Shown here piece by piece: positions 1-8,228 of a stretch of 64,000 nucleotides of DNA (position 1 is its first letter; each line of letters starts with the position of its first letter). The translations under genes were made by a program, and so were the position numbers. Source of the DNA: Streptomyces griseochromogenes (lineage in GTDB: Bacteria > Actinomycetota > Actinomycetes > Streptomycetales > Streptomycetaceae). The DNA lies in assembly GCF_001542625.1 (NCBI RefSeq), contig NZ_CP016279.1:9362001-9426000 (forward strand), given 5' to 3'. The notes beneath the pieces were generated by a model. The model was not told the DNA's origin. It searched no databases and saw only the letters and a list, made by a program, of their open reading frames with translations.

Positions 1-440
1 TGGGAGGCGCGCAGCTCGGCGTCGTAGGTGTCCTTCTCGCCGTACTCGATCAGGTCGGCGGGCAGGTCCGCGTCGGCGAGGGCGGCGGCGATGCTGTCGC
101 GGTTCACCCCGAGGCCCTCGTTGTGGAAGCGGGTGCCGAGCGCGGTGTAGAGCCTGCCGACCACGTCGTCGCCGTGCAGCTGCCGGGCCGCGATCACCAC
201 CCGGACCGGCCACCAGGTCCTGCCGCCGGGCCGCATGTTCTCGGCGTACTCCTCCGGCAGCTCGTCCAGCCGGTTCTCGTTGAGCACCGACAGGCTCATC
301 ACACGCCAGCGGACCTCGATGTCACGGACCTTCTCCACTTCCAGGACCCAGCGGGAGGTCATCCAGGCCCAGGGGCACACCGGGTCGAACCAGAAGTCCA
401 CGGGGGTCTTGCCGGACGGGGTGGTCGCGGTCTCGGACAT
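1..440 (-). CDS. DsbA-family mycothiol-dependent nitroreductase (Rv2466c-like), partial
   Basis: Thioredoxin-fold DsbA-type oxidoreductase whose C-terminus lies beyond the left edge; about 146 residues are visible. The start DFWFDPVCPWAWMTSRW places the redox motif near residue 22 as CPWA, so the second cysteine of a CPWC motif is alanine. Mycobacterial Rv2466c uses CPWC with mycothiol; the form seen here would be monothiol, resolved by mycothiol or another thiol (inference). The ATG at 440 is preceded by a good ribosome site (GAGGAG). It is divergent from the aminopeptidase gene. The family call rests on the FDPVCPW motif and the following SLSVLNEN segment; the exact substrate cannot be told. 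Confidence 0.8.
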   Translation of the reverse strand, partial: MSETATTPSGKTPVDFWFDPVCPWAWMTSRWVLEVEKVRDIEVRWRVMSLSVLNENRLDELPEEYAENMRPGGRTWWPVRVVIAARQLHGDDVVGRLYTALGTRFHNEGLGVNRDSIAAALADADLPADLIEYGEKDTYDAELRAS

Positions 441-579
441 GCTTCTCCTCAACATGACGTTCTTTTGAAGGCTGAACATCGCCTCTCGCATCCCCATTCC
501 CGGCTGCCCCGTGTCAGGGGCGCGTGGCAGGATCGGTCCTGTTCGACCGCTTCCAAGCGACCACGAAGGAGTGCCGCCC

Positions 580-3165
580 GTGCCCGGTGAGAATCTGACC
601 CGCGACGAGGCCCGGGAGCGGGCCGCCCTGTTGTCCGTGGACGGGTACGAGGTGGCGCTGGACCTGCGCTCCGCCGTCGGCGACGGGGACGGGGACGGGG
701 AGCCACGCACGTTCCGCTCGGTGACCACGATCAGGTTCCGCTGCAACGAGCCGGGCGCCGCGAGCTTCGCCGATCTGATCGCGCCGAGCGTGACCTCCGT
801 CTCGCTCAACGGGAAGGACCTGGACCCCGGCGAGGTCTTCGACGGCTCCCGGATCCTCCTGGAGGACCTGGCCGCGGAGAACGAGCTGACGGTCGACGCC
901 CGGTGCGCCTACTCCCGCACCGGCGAGGGCATGCACCGCTTCGTGGACCCCGAGGACGGCGAGGTCTACCTCTACACGCAGTACGAGCCGGCCGACGCCC
1001 GCCGTGTCTTCGCCAACTTCGAACAGCCGGACCTCAAGGCTCCCTACCGCTTCGAGGTGCAGGCGCCCGAGGGCTGGACGGTGTGGGGCAACGGCGCGGG
1101 CGAGGCCGTCGACGGGGTGTGGCGGTTCGCGGAGACCAAGCCGATCTCGACGTACATCACGTGCGTGGTGGCGGGGCCGTACCACTACGTCACCGATTCC
1201 TACGAGCGGACGTTCGAGGACGGGACGAAGCTGGAGATCCCGCTCGGCGCCCTGTGCCGCAAGGGTCTCGCGCCCTACTTCGACGCCGACGACGTCTTCC
1301 TGGTCACCAAGCAGGGCCTGGACTTCTTCCACGACCACTTCGACTACCCGTACCCGTTCGGGAAGTACGACCAGGCGTTCGTGCCCGAGTACAACCTGGG
1401 CGCGATGGAGAACCCCGGTCTGGTGACCTTCCGCGAGGAGTACATCTTCCGCGGCAAGGTGACCCGGGCGTCCTACGAGGCGCGGGCCAACGTCGTCCTG
1501 CACGAGATGGCACACATGTGGTTCGGCGACCTGGTCACCATGGAGTGGTGGGACGACCTGTGGCTGAAGGAGTCCTTCGCGGACTTCATGGGCACGTTCG
1601 CGAACGTCGGCGCGACCCGCTTCACCGACGCCTGGATCACCTTCGCCAACCGCCGCAAGGCCTGGGCCTACCGCGCGGACCAGTTGCCCTCCACACACCC
1701 GATCACGGCGGACATCCGTGACCTTCAGGACGCGAAGCTGAACTTCGACGGCATCACCTACGCCAAGGGCGCCTCCGTGCTGAAGCAGTTGGTGGCGTAC
1801 GCCGGCGAGGACGCGTTCCTGGAGGGTGCCCGCCGCTACTTCAAGCGGAACGCGTACGGCAACACGCGCCTGGGCGACCTGCTGTCGGTGCTGGCGGAGA
1901 CCAGCGGCCGGGACATGACCGCGTGGTCGCGTTCCTGGCTGCAGACGGCCGGGGTGAACTCCCTGACCCCGCAGGTACTGCTGGACGCCGAGGGCCGGGT
2001 GGCCGAGCTGGCGGTGGTGCAGGAGGCGCCGGAGTCGCACCCGCAGGAGCGCCCGCACCGCATCGCGGTGGGCCTGTTCCGGCACACGCCCGAGGGCGCG
2101 CTGGAGCGGTACGCGCGCGTGGAGACCGACGTCGAGGGCCCGCGCACCGTCGTCGCGGACCTGGCCGGGGCCGAGGCCCCGGAGCTGGTGCTGGTCAACG
2201 ACGACGACCTGACCTACTGCAAGATCCGCTTCGACGAGACCTCGCTGGCCACCCTGCGCGAGCACCTGGGCGCGCTGACCGACCCGCTGGCCCGCGCGCT
2301 GTGCTGGTCGGCGCTGTGGAACATGACCCGGGACGCGCTGCTGCCGGCCCGGGACTTCGTGGACCTGGTGCTGCGGTTCTCGGGCCGCGAGTCCGACATC
2401 GGGGTGCTGCAGATGCTGCACGCGTGGGCGCACTCGGCGCTGGTGCACTACGCGGCGCCCGAGTGGCGGGCGACGGGCGAGGAGCTGCTCGCCGAGGGCG
2501 CGCTGCGCGAGCTGCGGGCGGCGGAGCCGGGCAGCGAGCACCAGCTGGCCTGGGCGCGGTTCTTCGCGACGGTCGCCTCCGCCGAGGCGGATCTCGCACT
2601 GCTGAAGGACCTGCTGGACGACGCCCGGACGGTCGAGGGCCTGGAGGTGGACCAGGAGCTGCGCTGGGCGTTCCTGGAGCCGCTGGCGGCCCACGGGGTG
2701 GCCGACGAGTCCCTGCTCGCGGCCGAACTGGCCCGTGACGACACGGCGTCCGGCAAGCGGCACCAGGTCCGCTGTCTGGCCGCGCGCCCGTCCGCGGCGG
2801 TCAAGGCACAGGCCTGGGCGCAGGTCGTGGAGTCCGACGCCCTGTCGAACGCCCTCGTGGAGGCGACGATCGCGGGCTTCGACCAGTCCTCGCAGCGGGA
2901 GCTGACGGCGCCGTACGCCGAGAAGTACTTCGCGGCGATCGAGCGGGTGTGGCAGGAGCGGTCGATCCAGATCGGCATCGATGTGGTGCGGGGCCTGTTC
3001 CCCTCCTTCCAGCACCGGCGGGAGACGCTGGACGCGACGGACGCGTGGCTCGCCTCCCACGCGGACGCGGCTCCGGCGCTGCGCCGGCTCGTGCTGGAGG
3101 CGCGGGACGACCTGGCGCGGTCGCTGCGCGGACAGGCGTGCGACGCGGCGGCGTCCGGCACCTGA
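580..3165 (+). CDS. pepN: Aminopeptidase N (M1 family), first copy
   Basis: Zinc aminopeptidase that removes N-terminal residues from peptides in the cytoplasm; 861 residues, a usual length for the actinobacterial M1 family. The substrate-anchoring GAMEN motif is at 274-278. The zinc site is HEMAH at 308-312 with the third ligand E331 exactly 19 residues later (LKES). The C-terminal half (about 520-861) is the helical ERAP1-like domain. The start is the GTG at 580, behind GAAGGAG; longer in-frame extensions have no ribosome site. No signal peptide is visible. A second M1 gene with the same architecture lies at 20626-23193. A perfect 13-bp hairpin follows the gene. Confidence 0.95.
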   Translation: MPGENLTRDEARERAALLSVDGYEVALDLRSAVGDGDGDGEPRTFRSVTTIRFRCNEPGAASFADLIAPSVTSVSLNGKDLDPGEVFDGSRILLEDLAAENELTVDARCAYSRTGEGMHRFVDPEDGEVYLYTQYEPADARRVFANFEQPDLKAPYRFEVQAPEGWTVWGNGAGEAVDGVWRFAETKPISTYITCVVAGPYHYVTDSYERTFEDGTKLEIPLGALCRKGLAPYFDADDVFLVTKQGLDFFHDHFDYPYPFGKYDQAFVPEYNLGAMENPGLVTFREEYIFRGKVTRASYEARANVVLHEMAHMWFGDLVTMEWWDDLWLKESFADFMGTFANVGATRFTDAWITFANRRKAWAYRADQLPSTHPITADIRDLQDAKLNFDGITYAKGASVLKQLVAYAGEDAFLEGARRYFKRNAYGNTRLGDLLSVLAETSGRDMTAWSRSWLQTAGVNSLTPQVLLDAEGRVAELAVVQEAPESHPQERPHRIAVGLFRHTPEGALERYARVETDVEGPRTVVADLAGAEAPELVLVNDDDLTYCKIRFDETSLATLREHLGALTDPLARALCWSALWNMTRDALLPARDFVDLVLRFSGRESDIGVLQMLHAWAHSALVHYAAPEWRATGEELLAEGALRELRAAEPGSEHQLAWARFFATVASAEADLALLKDLLDDARTVEGLEVDQELRWAFLEPLAAHGVADESLLAAELARDDTASGKRHQVRCLAARPSAAVKAQAWAQVVESDALSNALVEATIAGFDQSSQRELTAPYAEKYFAAIERVWQERSIQIGIDVVRGLFPSFQHRRETLDATDAWLASHADAAPALRRLVLEARDDLARSLRGQACDAAASGT

Positions 3166-3224
3166 GCTTTGGCCTGAGATTGCCGCCCCGGTGACCGTTA
3201 CGGAATTCGGGCAATAGGAACCGT

Positions 3225-3262
3225 AACCCCTGGTCCGCACCCGATCGGACCAGGGGTTTTCG
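3225..3262 (+). terminator. Intrinsic terminator after pepN copy 1
   Basis: A perfect 13-bp stem (3225-3237 with 3246-3258) around an 8-nt loop, ending in a short T run. It lies 60 nt past the pepN stop and before the next co-directional gene, so it should separate the two transcripts. Confidence 0.8.
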
Positions 3263-3372
3263 CTGTCTACTCGACACCCGAACACCCGTCCTTTAGTACC
3301 ACCTTGTCCGCATTTATCGACGGCCGTGTAACAGCGGTTAAAAGCGGGACGAGACGCGGGAACTTCGAGGCC

Positions 3373-4410
3373 ATGACCCACAACACCCCGCTCTCCCCCC
3401 GCCCCCTGCGCCACCTCTCCGAGGTCCACCGCCGCGTCCTGACGGCGGCCCAGCTCCGCTCCCACGGCGTGACGTCGGCCGAACTGACCGAACAGTGCCG
3501 CCCCGGCGGCCCCTGGCAGTCGCTCCTGCCGAACGTGATCCTGCTCCACCCCGGCCCGCCCACCAGCGAGGAGTGGCTGCACGGTGCGCTGCTGTACGCG
3601 GCGCGCGAGTCGGCGCCGGGCGTCCCGTCCCAGCCCACCGCCGAGGACCCGCACCGCCCGGCGTACGCGGAGGCGGTGATCACGGGTCTGGCGGCCCTGA
3701 CCCTGCACGGGTTCGCGTCCGCCCCGCCGCTGCTCTCCCTGGACCACGTCGACGTCCTGGTCCCGCGCATGCGCCGGCTGCGCTCGGCGGGCTATGTGCG
3801 GGTCCTGCGCACTCCCTCCCTGCCGACTCCCCGGACGGTGACGGGACTTCCGGTGGCGCCGGTGCCGCGCGCCCTGGCGGACGCGGTGGCGGAGCTGACG
3901 GACGCGGGCGCGGTACGGCGCCTGCTGACCGAGGCGGTACGCGCCGGGCACTGCGAACCCGCCTCGGTGGTACGCGAGTTGACGGTGGCGAAGCTGCTGA
4001 ACCGGCCGCACGTGGTGGACGCGGTGGACTCGCTGCTGGCCGAGGGCCGGGCGATCGCGGAGGACCGGCTGTACCGGATGGTCCGCGAGTACGGCCTGCC
4101 CGACCCGGTCTGGAACGTGGACCTGCGCCTGCCCGGCGGCCCCCACCTGGGCGGTGTGGACGCCTACTGGCCGGAGCAGGCGGTGGCGGTGGAGCTGGAC
4201 ACCCGCGCACCCCGCCAGGACGAGGACGCGCTGTGGTCGGAATACGCGCGCAAGCGTGAGCACTTGGAACGCCTGGGGATCACCGTCGTGTACATCACCC
4301 CCAAGAAGCTCAGGGTGTCCCTGGAGCAGCAGGCGGCGGTGGTCCGTACGGCGTTGATGGCGTCCGGCGACCGGGATCCGGCCGCGTATGTCGTGGTGCT
4401 GCCCCGGTAG
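3373..4410 (+). CDS. AbiEi-like winged-helix protein with nuclease-like C-terminus
   Basis: 345-residue soluble protein. The first 60 residues (LTAAQLRSHGVTSAELTEQ) resemble the winged helix found at the N-terminus of AbiEi-type antitoxins and related proteins. The last 90 residues contain GGVDAYW (D263) followed by AVAVELD (E274, D276) and then a KREHLERLGI helix, a pattern like the DUF559/Vsr branch of PD-(D/E)XK nucleases. No AbiEii-type toxin gene lies beside it, so a toxin-antitoxin role is not supported by context. The start is uncertain: the ATG at 3373 has only a weak GAGG very close to it, and a TTG at 3304 is in frame. Similar proteins are common in Streptomyces and usually unnamed. 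Function unknown. Confidence 0.7.
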   Translation: MTHNTPLSPRPLRHLSEVHRRVLTAAQLRSHGVTSAELTEQCRPGGPWQSLLPNVILLHPGPPTSEEWLHGALLYAARESAPGVPSQPTAEDPHRPAYAEAVITGLAALTLHGFASAPPLLSLDHVDVLVPRMRRLRSAGYVRVLRTPSLPTPRTVTGLPVAPVPRALADAVAELTDAGAVRRLLTEAVRAGHCEPASVVRELTVAKLLNRPHVVDAVDSLLAEGRAIAEDRLYRMVREYGLPDPVWNVDLRLPGGPHLGGVDAYWPEQAVAVELDTRAPRQDEDALWSEYARKREHLERLGITVVYITPKKLRVSLEQQAAVVRTALMASGDRDPAAYVVVLPR

Positions 4411-4439
4411 TGACGGACCGGGGGAGCATCAGGAGGGGA

Positions 4440-4479
4440 GAGGAGGGGCCACCGGGCCGGACGCCGGTGGCCCCTCCTC
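4440..4479. terminator. Bidirectional terminator between convergent genes
   Basis: A perfect 15-bp stem (4440-4454 with 4465-4479) and 10-nt loop sits in the 85-nt gap between the stops of the AbiEi-like gene and the DinB-like gene. Its symmetry and position suit termination from both sides. Confidence 0.75.
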
Positions 4480-4495
4480 GTGCGTGCCGTGGTGC

Positions 4496-4999
4496 TCAGT
4501 CGCCGGTGGTTCCGTCCAGCAGTTCGCGGATGATGTCGAGGTGGCCGTTGTGCCGGGCCGTCTCCTCGATCAGATGGAGGACGATCCAGCGCAGGTCGGG
4601 GTGGCCCAGGTCGCCCCGCGCGCGCTCGGCCCGGGTGTCGAGGCCGGTCGAGGCGACCAGTTCGCGGTACCGGGCGCTCTGTGCCTCGTACGCGGCCAGC
4701 AGCTCGGGCAGGGGCACGTCGACCGCGATCCGCATCTCCCGGTCCGGGTCCTCGTCGGTCCACGGGCCCTCGTCCTCACGGCCCAGGAACACCACCTCGA
4801 ACCAGTAGTACTCCACCCAGCGAAGGTGGTTGATCAGCCCGCACATCGTCATCAGCGGGGAGCCGGGCAGCAGCGACCTGCGCGCGTCCTCGGGCGAGAC
4901 GCCCTCGCACTTCGCGCGGGCGGTGGACCGGACGTAGTCGAGGAAGGTGGCCAGCTGGGTGCGCTCGTCCCAGGCGAGAGGCGTGTCTGTTCGTGTCAT
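4496..4999 (-). CDS. DinB/DUF664 family protein
   Basis: 167 residues. The sequence has the spacing of the DinB-like four-helix metal-binding fold: an N-terminal histidine in LINHLRWVEYYW and the C-terminal HLIEETARHNGHLDIIRE, giving the conserved three-histidine set. Members include mycothiol-dependent enzymes such as maleylpyruvate isomerase relatives, but most are uncharacterised. The ATG at 4999 is chosen because the conserved fold begins soon after it; a TTG at 5041 is in frame. No strong ribosome site is seen. It is convergent with the upstream gene and divergent from the GDSL hydrolase. Confidence 0.8.
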   Translation of the reverse strand: MTRTDTPLAWDERTQLATFLDYVRSTARAKCEGVSPEDARRSLLPGSPLMTMCGLINHLRWVEYYWFEVVFLGREDEGPWTDEDPDREMRIAVDVPLPELLAAYEAQSARYRELVASTGLDTRAERARGDLGHPDLRWIVLHLIEETARHNGHLDIIRELLDGTTGD

Positions 5000-5126
5000 C
5001 GGGGTGGACCATCCCGGACGGCACGTTCCCCCGTCAATCAAGTTTTCGTACGCCGCCCGGGTGAGGGCTCACCGGAACGGACGAGCAGGGCGGGCGGGGG
5101 CGAGCGGGCCGCGATAGAGGAGACTC

Positions 5127-5936
5127 ATGAGACAGTCCCGAATAGCGGCAGGCGCGTGTTCCCTCCTCCTCGGGGCCGCCTGCGCCTTCGCCGACCCCGC
5201 GACGGCACAGCCGGTGCCCGAGGCCGTGGCCGCCGGCTATGTGGCCCTCGGCGACTCCTACTCCTCCGGTGCCGGAGCCGGCGACTATCTGCCCTCCGAC
5301 ACGCGCTGCAAACGCAGCGGCCGGTCCTTCCCCGTCCTGTGGGCCGAGGCCCACAAGCCGCCGTCCTTCGGCTTCACCGCGTGCAACGGCGCCGGCACGA
5401 CCGACGTCCTGGAGGGCCAGCTCGGCCCGCTCGGCGCGGGCACCGGCCTGGTCACCGTCACCGCCGGCGGCAGCGACGTGGGCTTCTCCACCGCCATGAC
5501 GACCTGTGCGCTGGGCGGCACCAGCCGGTGCCTGTCCGCCGTCTCCAGTGCGCGCTCCGCCATGGACCGGGCCCTGCCCGGCAACCTCGACCGGCTCTAC
5601 TCGGCCATCCGGGACAGGGCTCCCGCCGCCCGTGTCGTGGTGCTCGGCTATCCGCATCTGTACCGGCTCAGCGGCTCCTGCGCGCTGGGCCTCACGGACT
5701 CGGACCGCGCCGCGGTCAACGACGCCGTGGACCATCTCGACGAGGTGATCGCCGAACGCGCCGCCGGCCACGGGTTCACCTACGCCGATGTCCGGGCCGC
5801 CTTCACCGGCCACGAGATCTGCTCCTCCAGCCCCTGGCTGCACAGTGTCGACCTGCTGGCGATCACCGAGTCGTACCACCCGACGGCTCCGGGCCAGTCC
5901 CTCGGCTACCTTCCGGTCCTCGACCGCGCGTCCTGA
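5127..5936 (+). CDS. Secreted SGNH/GDSL esterase or lipase
   Basis: 269 residues with an N-terminal signal peptide of about 28 residues (RIAAGACSLLLGAACAFADP, then TAQP). The catalytic block I is GDSYSSG with S44 as nucleophile. Block V is ESYHPTAPGQ with H251. Block III reads GGSD (S116) where most family members have GGND, so the usual oxyanion-hole asparagine is replaced by serine. Several cysteines (TRCKRSGRSF, TACNGAG, TTCALGG) suit the disulphides known from Streptomyces extracellular lipases. GAGGAG precedes the ATG. The last 31 nt overlap the convergent lipoprotein gene. It is probably exported by Sec; the substrate cannot be told. Confidence 0.88.
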   Translation: MRQSRIAAGACSLLLGAACAFADPATAQPVPEAVAAGYVALGDSYSSGAGAGDYLPSDTRCKRSGRSFPVLWAEAHKPPSFGFTACNGAGTTDVLEGQLGPLGAGTGLVTVTAGGSDVGFSTAMTTCALGGTSRCLSAVSSARSAMDRALPGNLDRLYSAIRDRAPAARVVVLGYPHLYRLSGSCALGLTDSDRAAVNDAVDHLDEVIAERAAGHGFTYADVRAAFTGHEICSSSPWLHSVDLLAITESYHPTAPGQSLGYLPVLDRAS

Positions 5937-6784
5937 GCACCGCGATGCCCCGACGGCGAGGCGGACGGAGGGGGGTAGGCGGGATGCAGCCTGGCGGGCA
6001 GCGGAGCCAGCGACTCGCACAGCGCGGTCGGGAACCGGGGCTCCTTTCGCTGCACGTCCTTGCAGCCTCCCCGAACGCCCCCGAAGACCGGAACCCACCC
6101 GGACTTCCCGGCCCGGTAGAACCAGCGGTCGCCCAGCGCGGACGAGCAGGCGGGATTCGAGGTGTCGTCGCAGGCCGGTCCCGTGCGCCAGGAGAAGTCC
6201 AGCACCAGCCACCTCCCGTCGCACCGCTCGGAGTCCCGGTACGCGTGCTTGGGCGCGTCGACCGCCATCAGCGCCTGGTCGTAGGAGTCGGGGGTGCAGC
6301 CGGTGGGCGCCGGATCACAGCCGAGCTTCCCGCACAGCCGCAGCGCGGGCGGCTTGGCACGGTCGCGGGTGAAGTGCGTGTAGTGGTCGACGATCAGGTC
6401 CTCTTTGCCCAGCGGCTCGGGCAGCCGCACCCGCGCCGTGGCCGGCTTCTCCTTGCCACCGCACCCGGCGACCTTGATCCCGTAATGCGTGGCATAGGTG
6501 ACCTGCACCCACACGGCGCCGTTCACCCGTTCCCTGTACTCGGCCCTGAGATCCTTCACGCAGGAGCGCCCGCCTTCGGGCACCAGCGTGTCGAGGCTCA
6601 GCGTGCGGCCGTCGGCACCGAGGCGGGCTCCGGTGACGTACGAAGGCTCCACCGTGGTCCAGGACGCCGGCGAGGCCCCGCCCGTCGCGCCGCCCACCTG
6701 TTTTCCGCACGCCCCGAGCAGCAGCACGGCTACGGCCCAGAGCGCGGCAGCGGCGCCCCGTCTTCTCCCTGGTCGCTGGAACAA
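5906..6784 (-). CDS. Putative lipoprotein, unknown function
   Basis: 292 residues. The N-terminus (RRRGAAAALWAVAVLLLGAC) is a lipoprotein signal with lipobox LGAC and lipidated C26. The rest is a cysteine-rich extracytoplasmic domain (at least nine further cysteines) with no family I recognise. The start is TTG at 6784, supported by GGGGGAGA eight bases upstream; there is no better ATG or GTG. The proline/serine-rich C-terminus runs 31 nt into the convergent GDSL gene, so the tail may be dispensable. Confidence 0.75.
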   Translation of the reverse strand: MFQRPGRRRGAAAALWAVAVLLLGACGKQVGGATGGASPASWTTVEPSYVTGARLGADGRTLSLDTLVPEGGRSCVKDLRAEYRERVNGAVWVQVTYATHYGIKVAGCGGKEKPATARVRLPEPLGKEDLIVDHYTHFTRDRAKPPALRLCGKLGCDPAPTGCTPDSYDQALMAVDAPKHAYRDSERCDGRWLVLDFSWRTGPACDDTSNPACSSALGDRWFYRAGKSGWVPVFGGVRGGCKDVQRKEPRFPTALCESLAPLPARLHPAYPPPSASPSGHRGAQDARSRTGR

Positions 6785-6883
6785 CTCGGTCTCCCCCGTG
6801 ACATCGGCGTCGCCCCAAGACCGGTGCGGGGCGCGGGGTTCACCGTACCCAACCGCGCCGTCCGAGCCTCTCGCCCGTACCCG

Positions 6884-8101
6884 CTACAGCGGCTCGGACT
6901 GTGTCGGCAGGCGTGTGGCCTCCAGGTGGACGTCGTCGAGGAGAGCGGCGTACGCCGCGATCATGCGGGTGCGGCTGAAGCGCTCGCGGCTCGCCGCCAG
7001 AGCCGGGGCGAAGCCGGCCCGGCCGGCGACCGCCGCGGTCCAGGCGAGCGCGACGGCCTCCGGGTCCTGCGGGGTCACGAAGCCGTGGTCCCCTACGATC
7101 TGCGCGCTGTCGCCCACGTCCGTGGTCACGGGCACGGCGCCGCACATCATGCCCTCGATCAGGCACAGCGGCGCCGCCTCCCCGGAGGCGGAGGTCAGGG
7201 CGACGACGTCGGAGCCGGCGTAGACGGTCTCCATGTCACGGCGCACGCCGAGGAGGCGAATCCTTTCCGCGAGGTGCCGGTCCGCGCCGAACGCGACCTC
7301 GATGTCGGCCCACAGGGCCGGGTTCGTGTCGTTCATGCCCGCGCCGCACATCAGCACCTGGCCCTCGGGCTCGCGGGCGAGAAAGGCGCGGGCGGCGCGC
7401 AGGAAGAGCGGGACGTTCTTCATCGCGGCGTAGCGGGCCGCGAAGACGATCACCGGTGCCGAGGCCGGGATGCCCACGGACGCGCGGAACGCGAGGCGTG
7501 CCGCGGCGTCCGGGCGGAAGCGGATCAGGTCCACCCCGTTGGGGATCACGTGCAGCACCTCGCCGGGGATGCCCGCGGCCTCGTACGCCGCCCGGGTCGA
7601 CTCGGCGCAGCACACACACGCCACCACCGTGCCGTCGGCGATCGCGGCCTTCAGCTCGTCCAGGGCGGGGCCCTGGTTCTCGGGGTCGGAGCGGTGCAGG
7701 CCGACCACGACCGGGCGGCGCGGCAGGCCGGCCTGGTTCAGCAGGGCGAGCGGCTGTTCCTTGAGGGAGAGGATCACGTCCGCGGCCGCCATGGACCGTG
7801 CGGTTTCAGCCAGCTCCGGTCCGCTGAAAACCGACGCCGCGACCGATCCGTCCACCAGGCCGGCGCTGCGGCCCAGCGAGGTGACCCCCACGCCGCCTGC
7901 CGTGAGCGACCGGTAGCAGGCGTCGTCCTCCATCCGCTGCCGGGTGGCCTCGCGACGGACCTCTCCATGGATGCTGAGCACCTGGTGGGACTGGCCACCC
8001 TCGGCCAGTCCCAGGACGACGTCACTGTGCACGATGCGGGCCCCTCCGGAGAAGAAACCCTCGTAGACCGACAGCACACGCAGTTCGTGCCTTGCGCGCA
8101 C
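6884..8101 (-). CDS. GT4-family glycosyltransferase
   Basis: 405 residues with the GT-B layout. The N-terminal domain opens with LRVLSVYEGFFSGGARIVHSDV. The C-terminal domain has the sugar-nucleotide region: VIVFAARYAAMKNVPLF near the middle, then the acidic motif SASGEAAPLCLIEGMMCGAVPVTTDVG, which is the E-x7-E signature of family GT4. It transfers a hexose from a nucleotide donor to an unknown acceptor in the cytoplasm. The gene stands alone, with no polysaccharide cluster around it. The GTG at 8101 has a weak AAGGCGGG site. Confidence 0.85.
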   Translation of the reverse strand: MRARHELRVLSVYEGFFSGGARIVHSDVVLGLAEGGQSHQVLSIHGEVRREATRQRMEDDACYRSLTAGGVGVTSLGRSAGLVDGSVAASVFSGPELAETARSMAAADVILSLKEQPLALLNQAGLPRRPVVVGLHRSDPENQGPALDELKAAIADGTVVACVCCAESTRAAYEAAGIPGEVLHVIPNGVDLIRFRPDAAARLAFRASVGIPASAPVIVFAARYAAMKNVPLFLRAARAFLAREPEGQVLMCGAGMNDTNPALWADIEVAFGADRHLAERIRLLGVRRDMETVYAGSDVVALTSASGEAAPLCLIEGMMCGAVPVTTDVGDSAQIVGDHGFVTPQDPEAVALAWTAAVAGRAGFAPALAASRERFSRTRMIAAYAALLDDVHLEATRLPTQSEPL

Positions 8102-8122
8102 ACGACCACCCGCCTTGCATAA

Positions 8123-8153
8123 ATGATCGAGAAGATCGAGCCATCCCCGTCAA
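8123..8153 (-). promoter_or_regulatory. Candidate promoter for the GT4 gene
   Basis: On the minus strand TTGACG (8153-8148) is followed 19 nt later by GATCAT (8128-8123), upstream of the GTG start. The -35 match is good, the spacer is one or two bases long and the -10 match moderate, so this is only a candidate. Confidence 0.3.
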
Positions 8154-8228
8154 CAGCGGGTTAGCCGATATGAGGCGGTACGGACATTGCGTACGCGTTA
8201 ACACGAAACGACACGTATGAAACGTTGC

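Noticed and set aside
514..4263. A 1249-codon open frame on the minus strand opposite pepN
   Set aside because: It is an antisense frame of a high-GC gene: Arg/Gly/Val/Gln-rich, without domains, while the plus strand carries a complete M1 aminopeptidase.
3373..4410. Toxin-antitoxin pair
   Set aside because: The AbiEi-like domain is present but no nucleotidyltransferase toxin (AbiEii) or other small partner lies next to it.
4388..8122. A 1244-codon plus-strand frame crossing several genes
   Set aside because: It runs opposite to or out of frame with the DinB-like, GDSL, lipoprotein and glycosyltransferase genes, all of which have clear motifs and ribosome sites.
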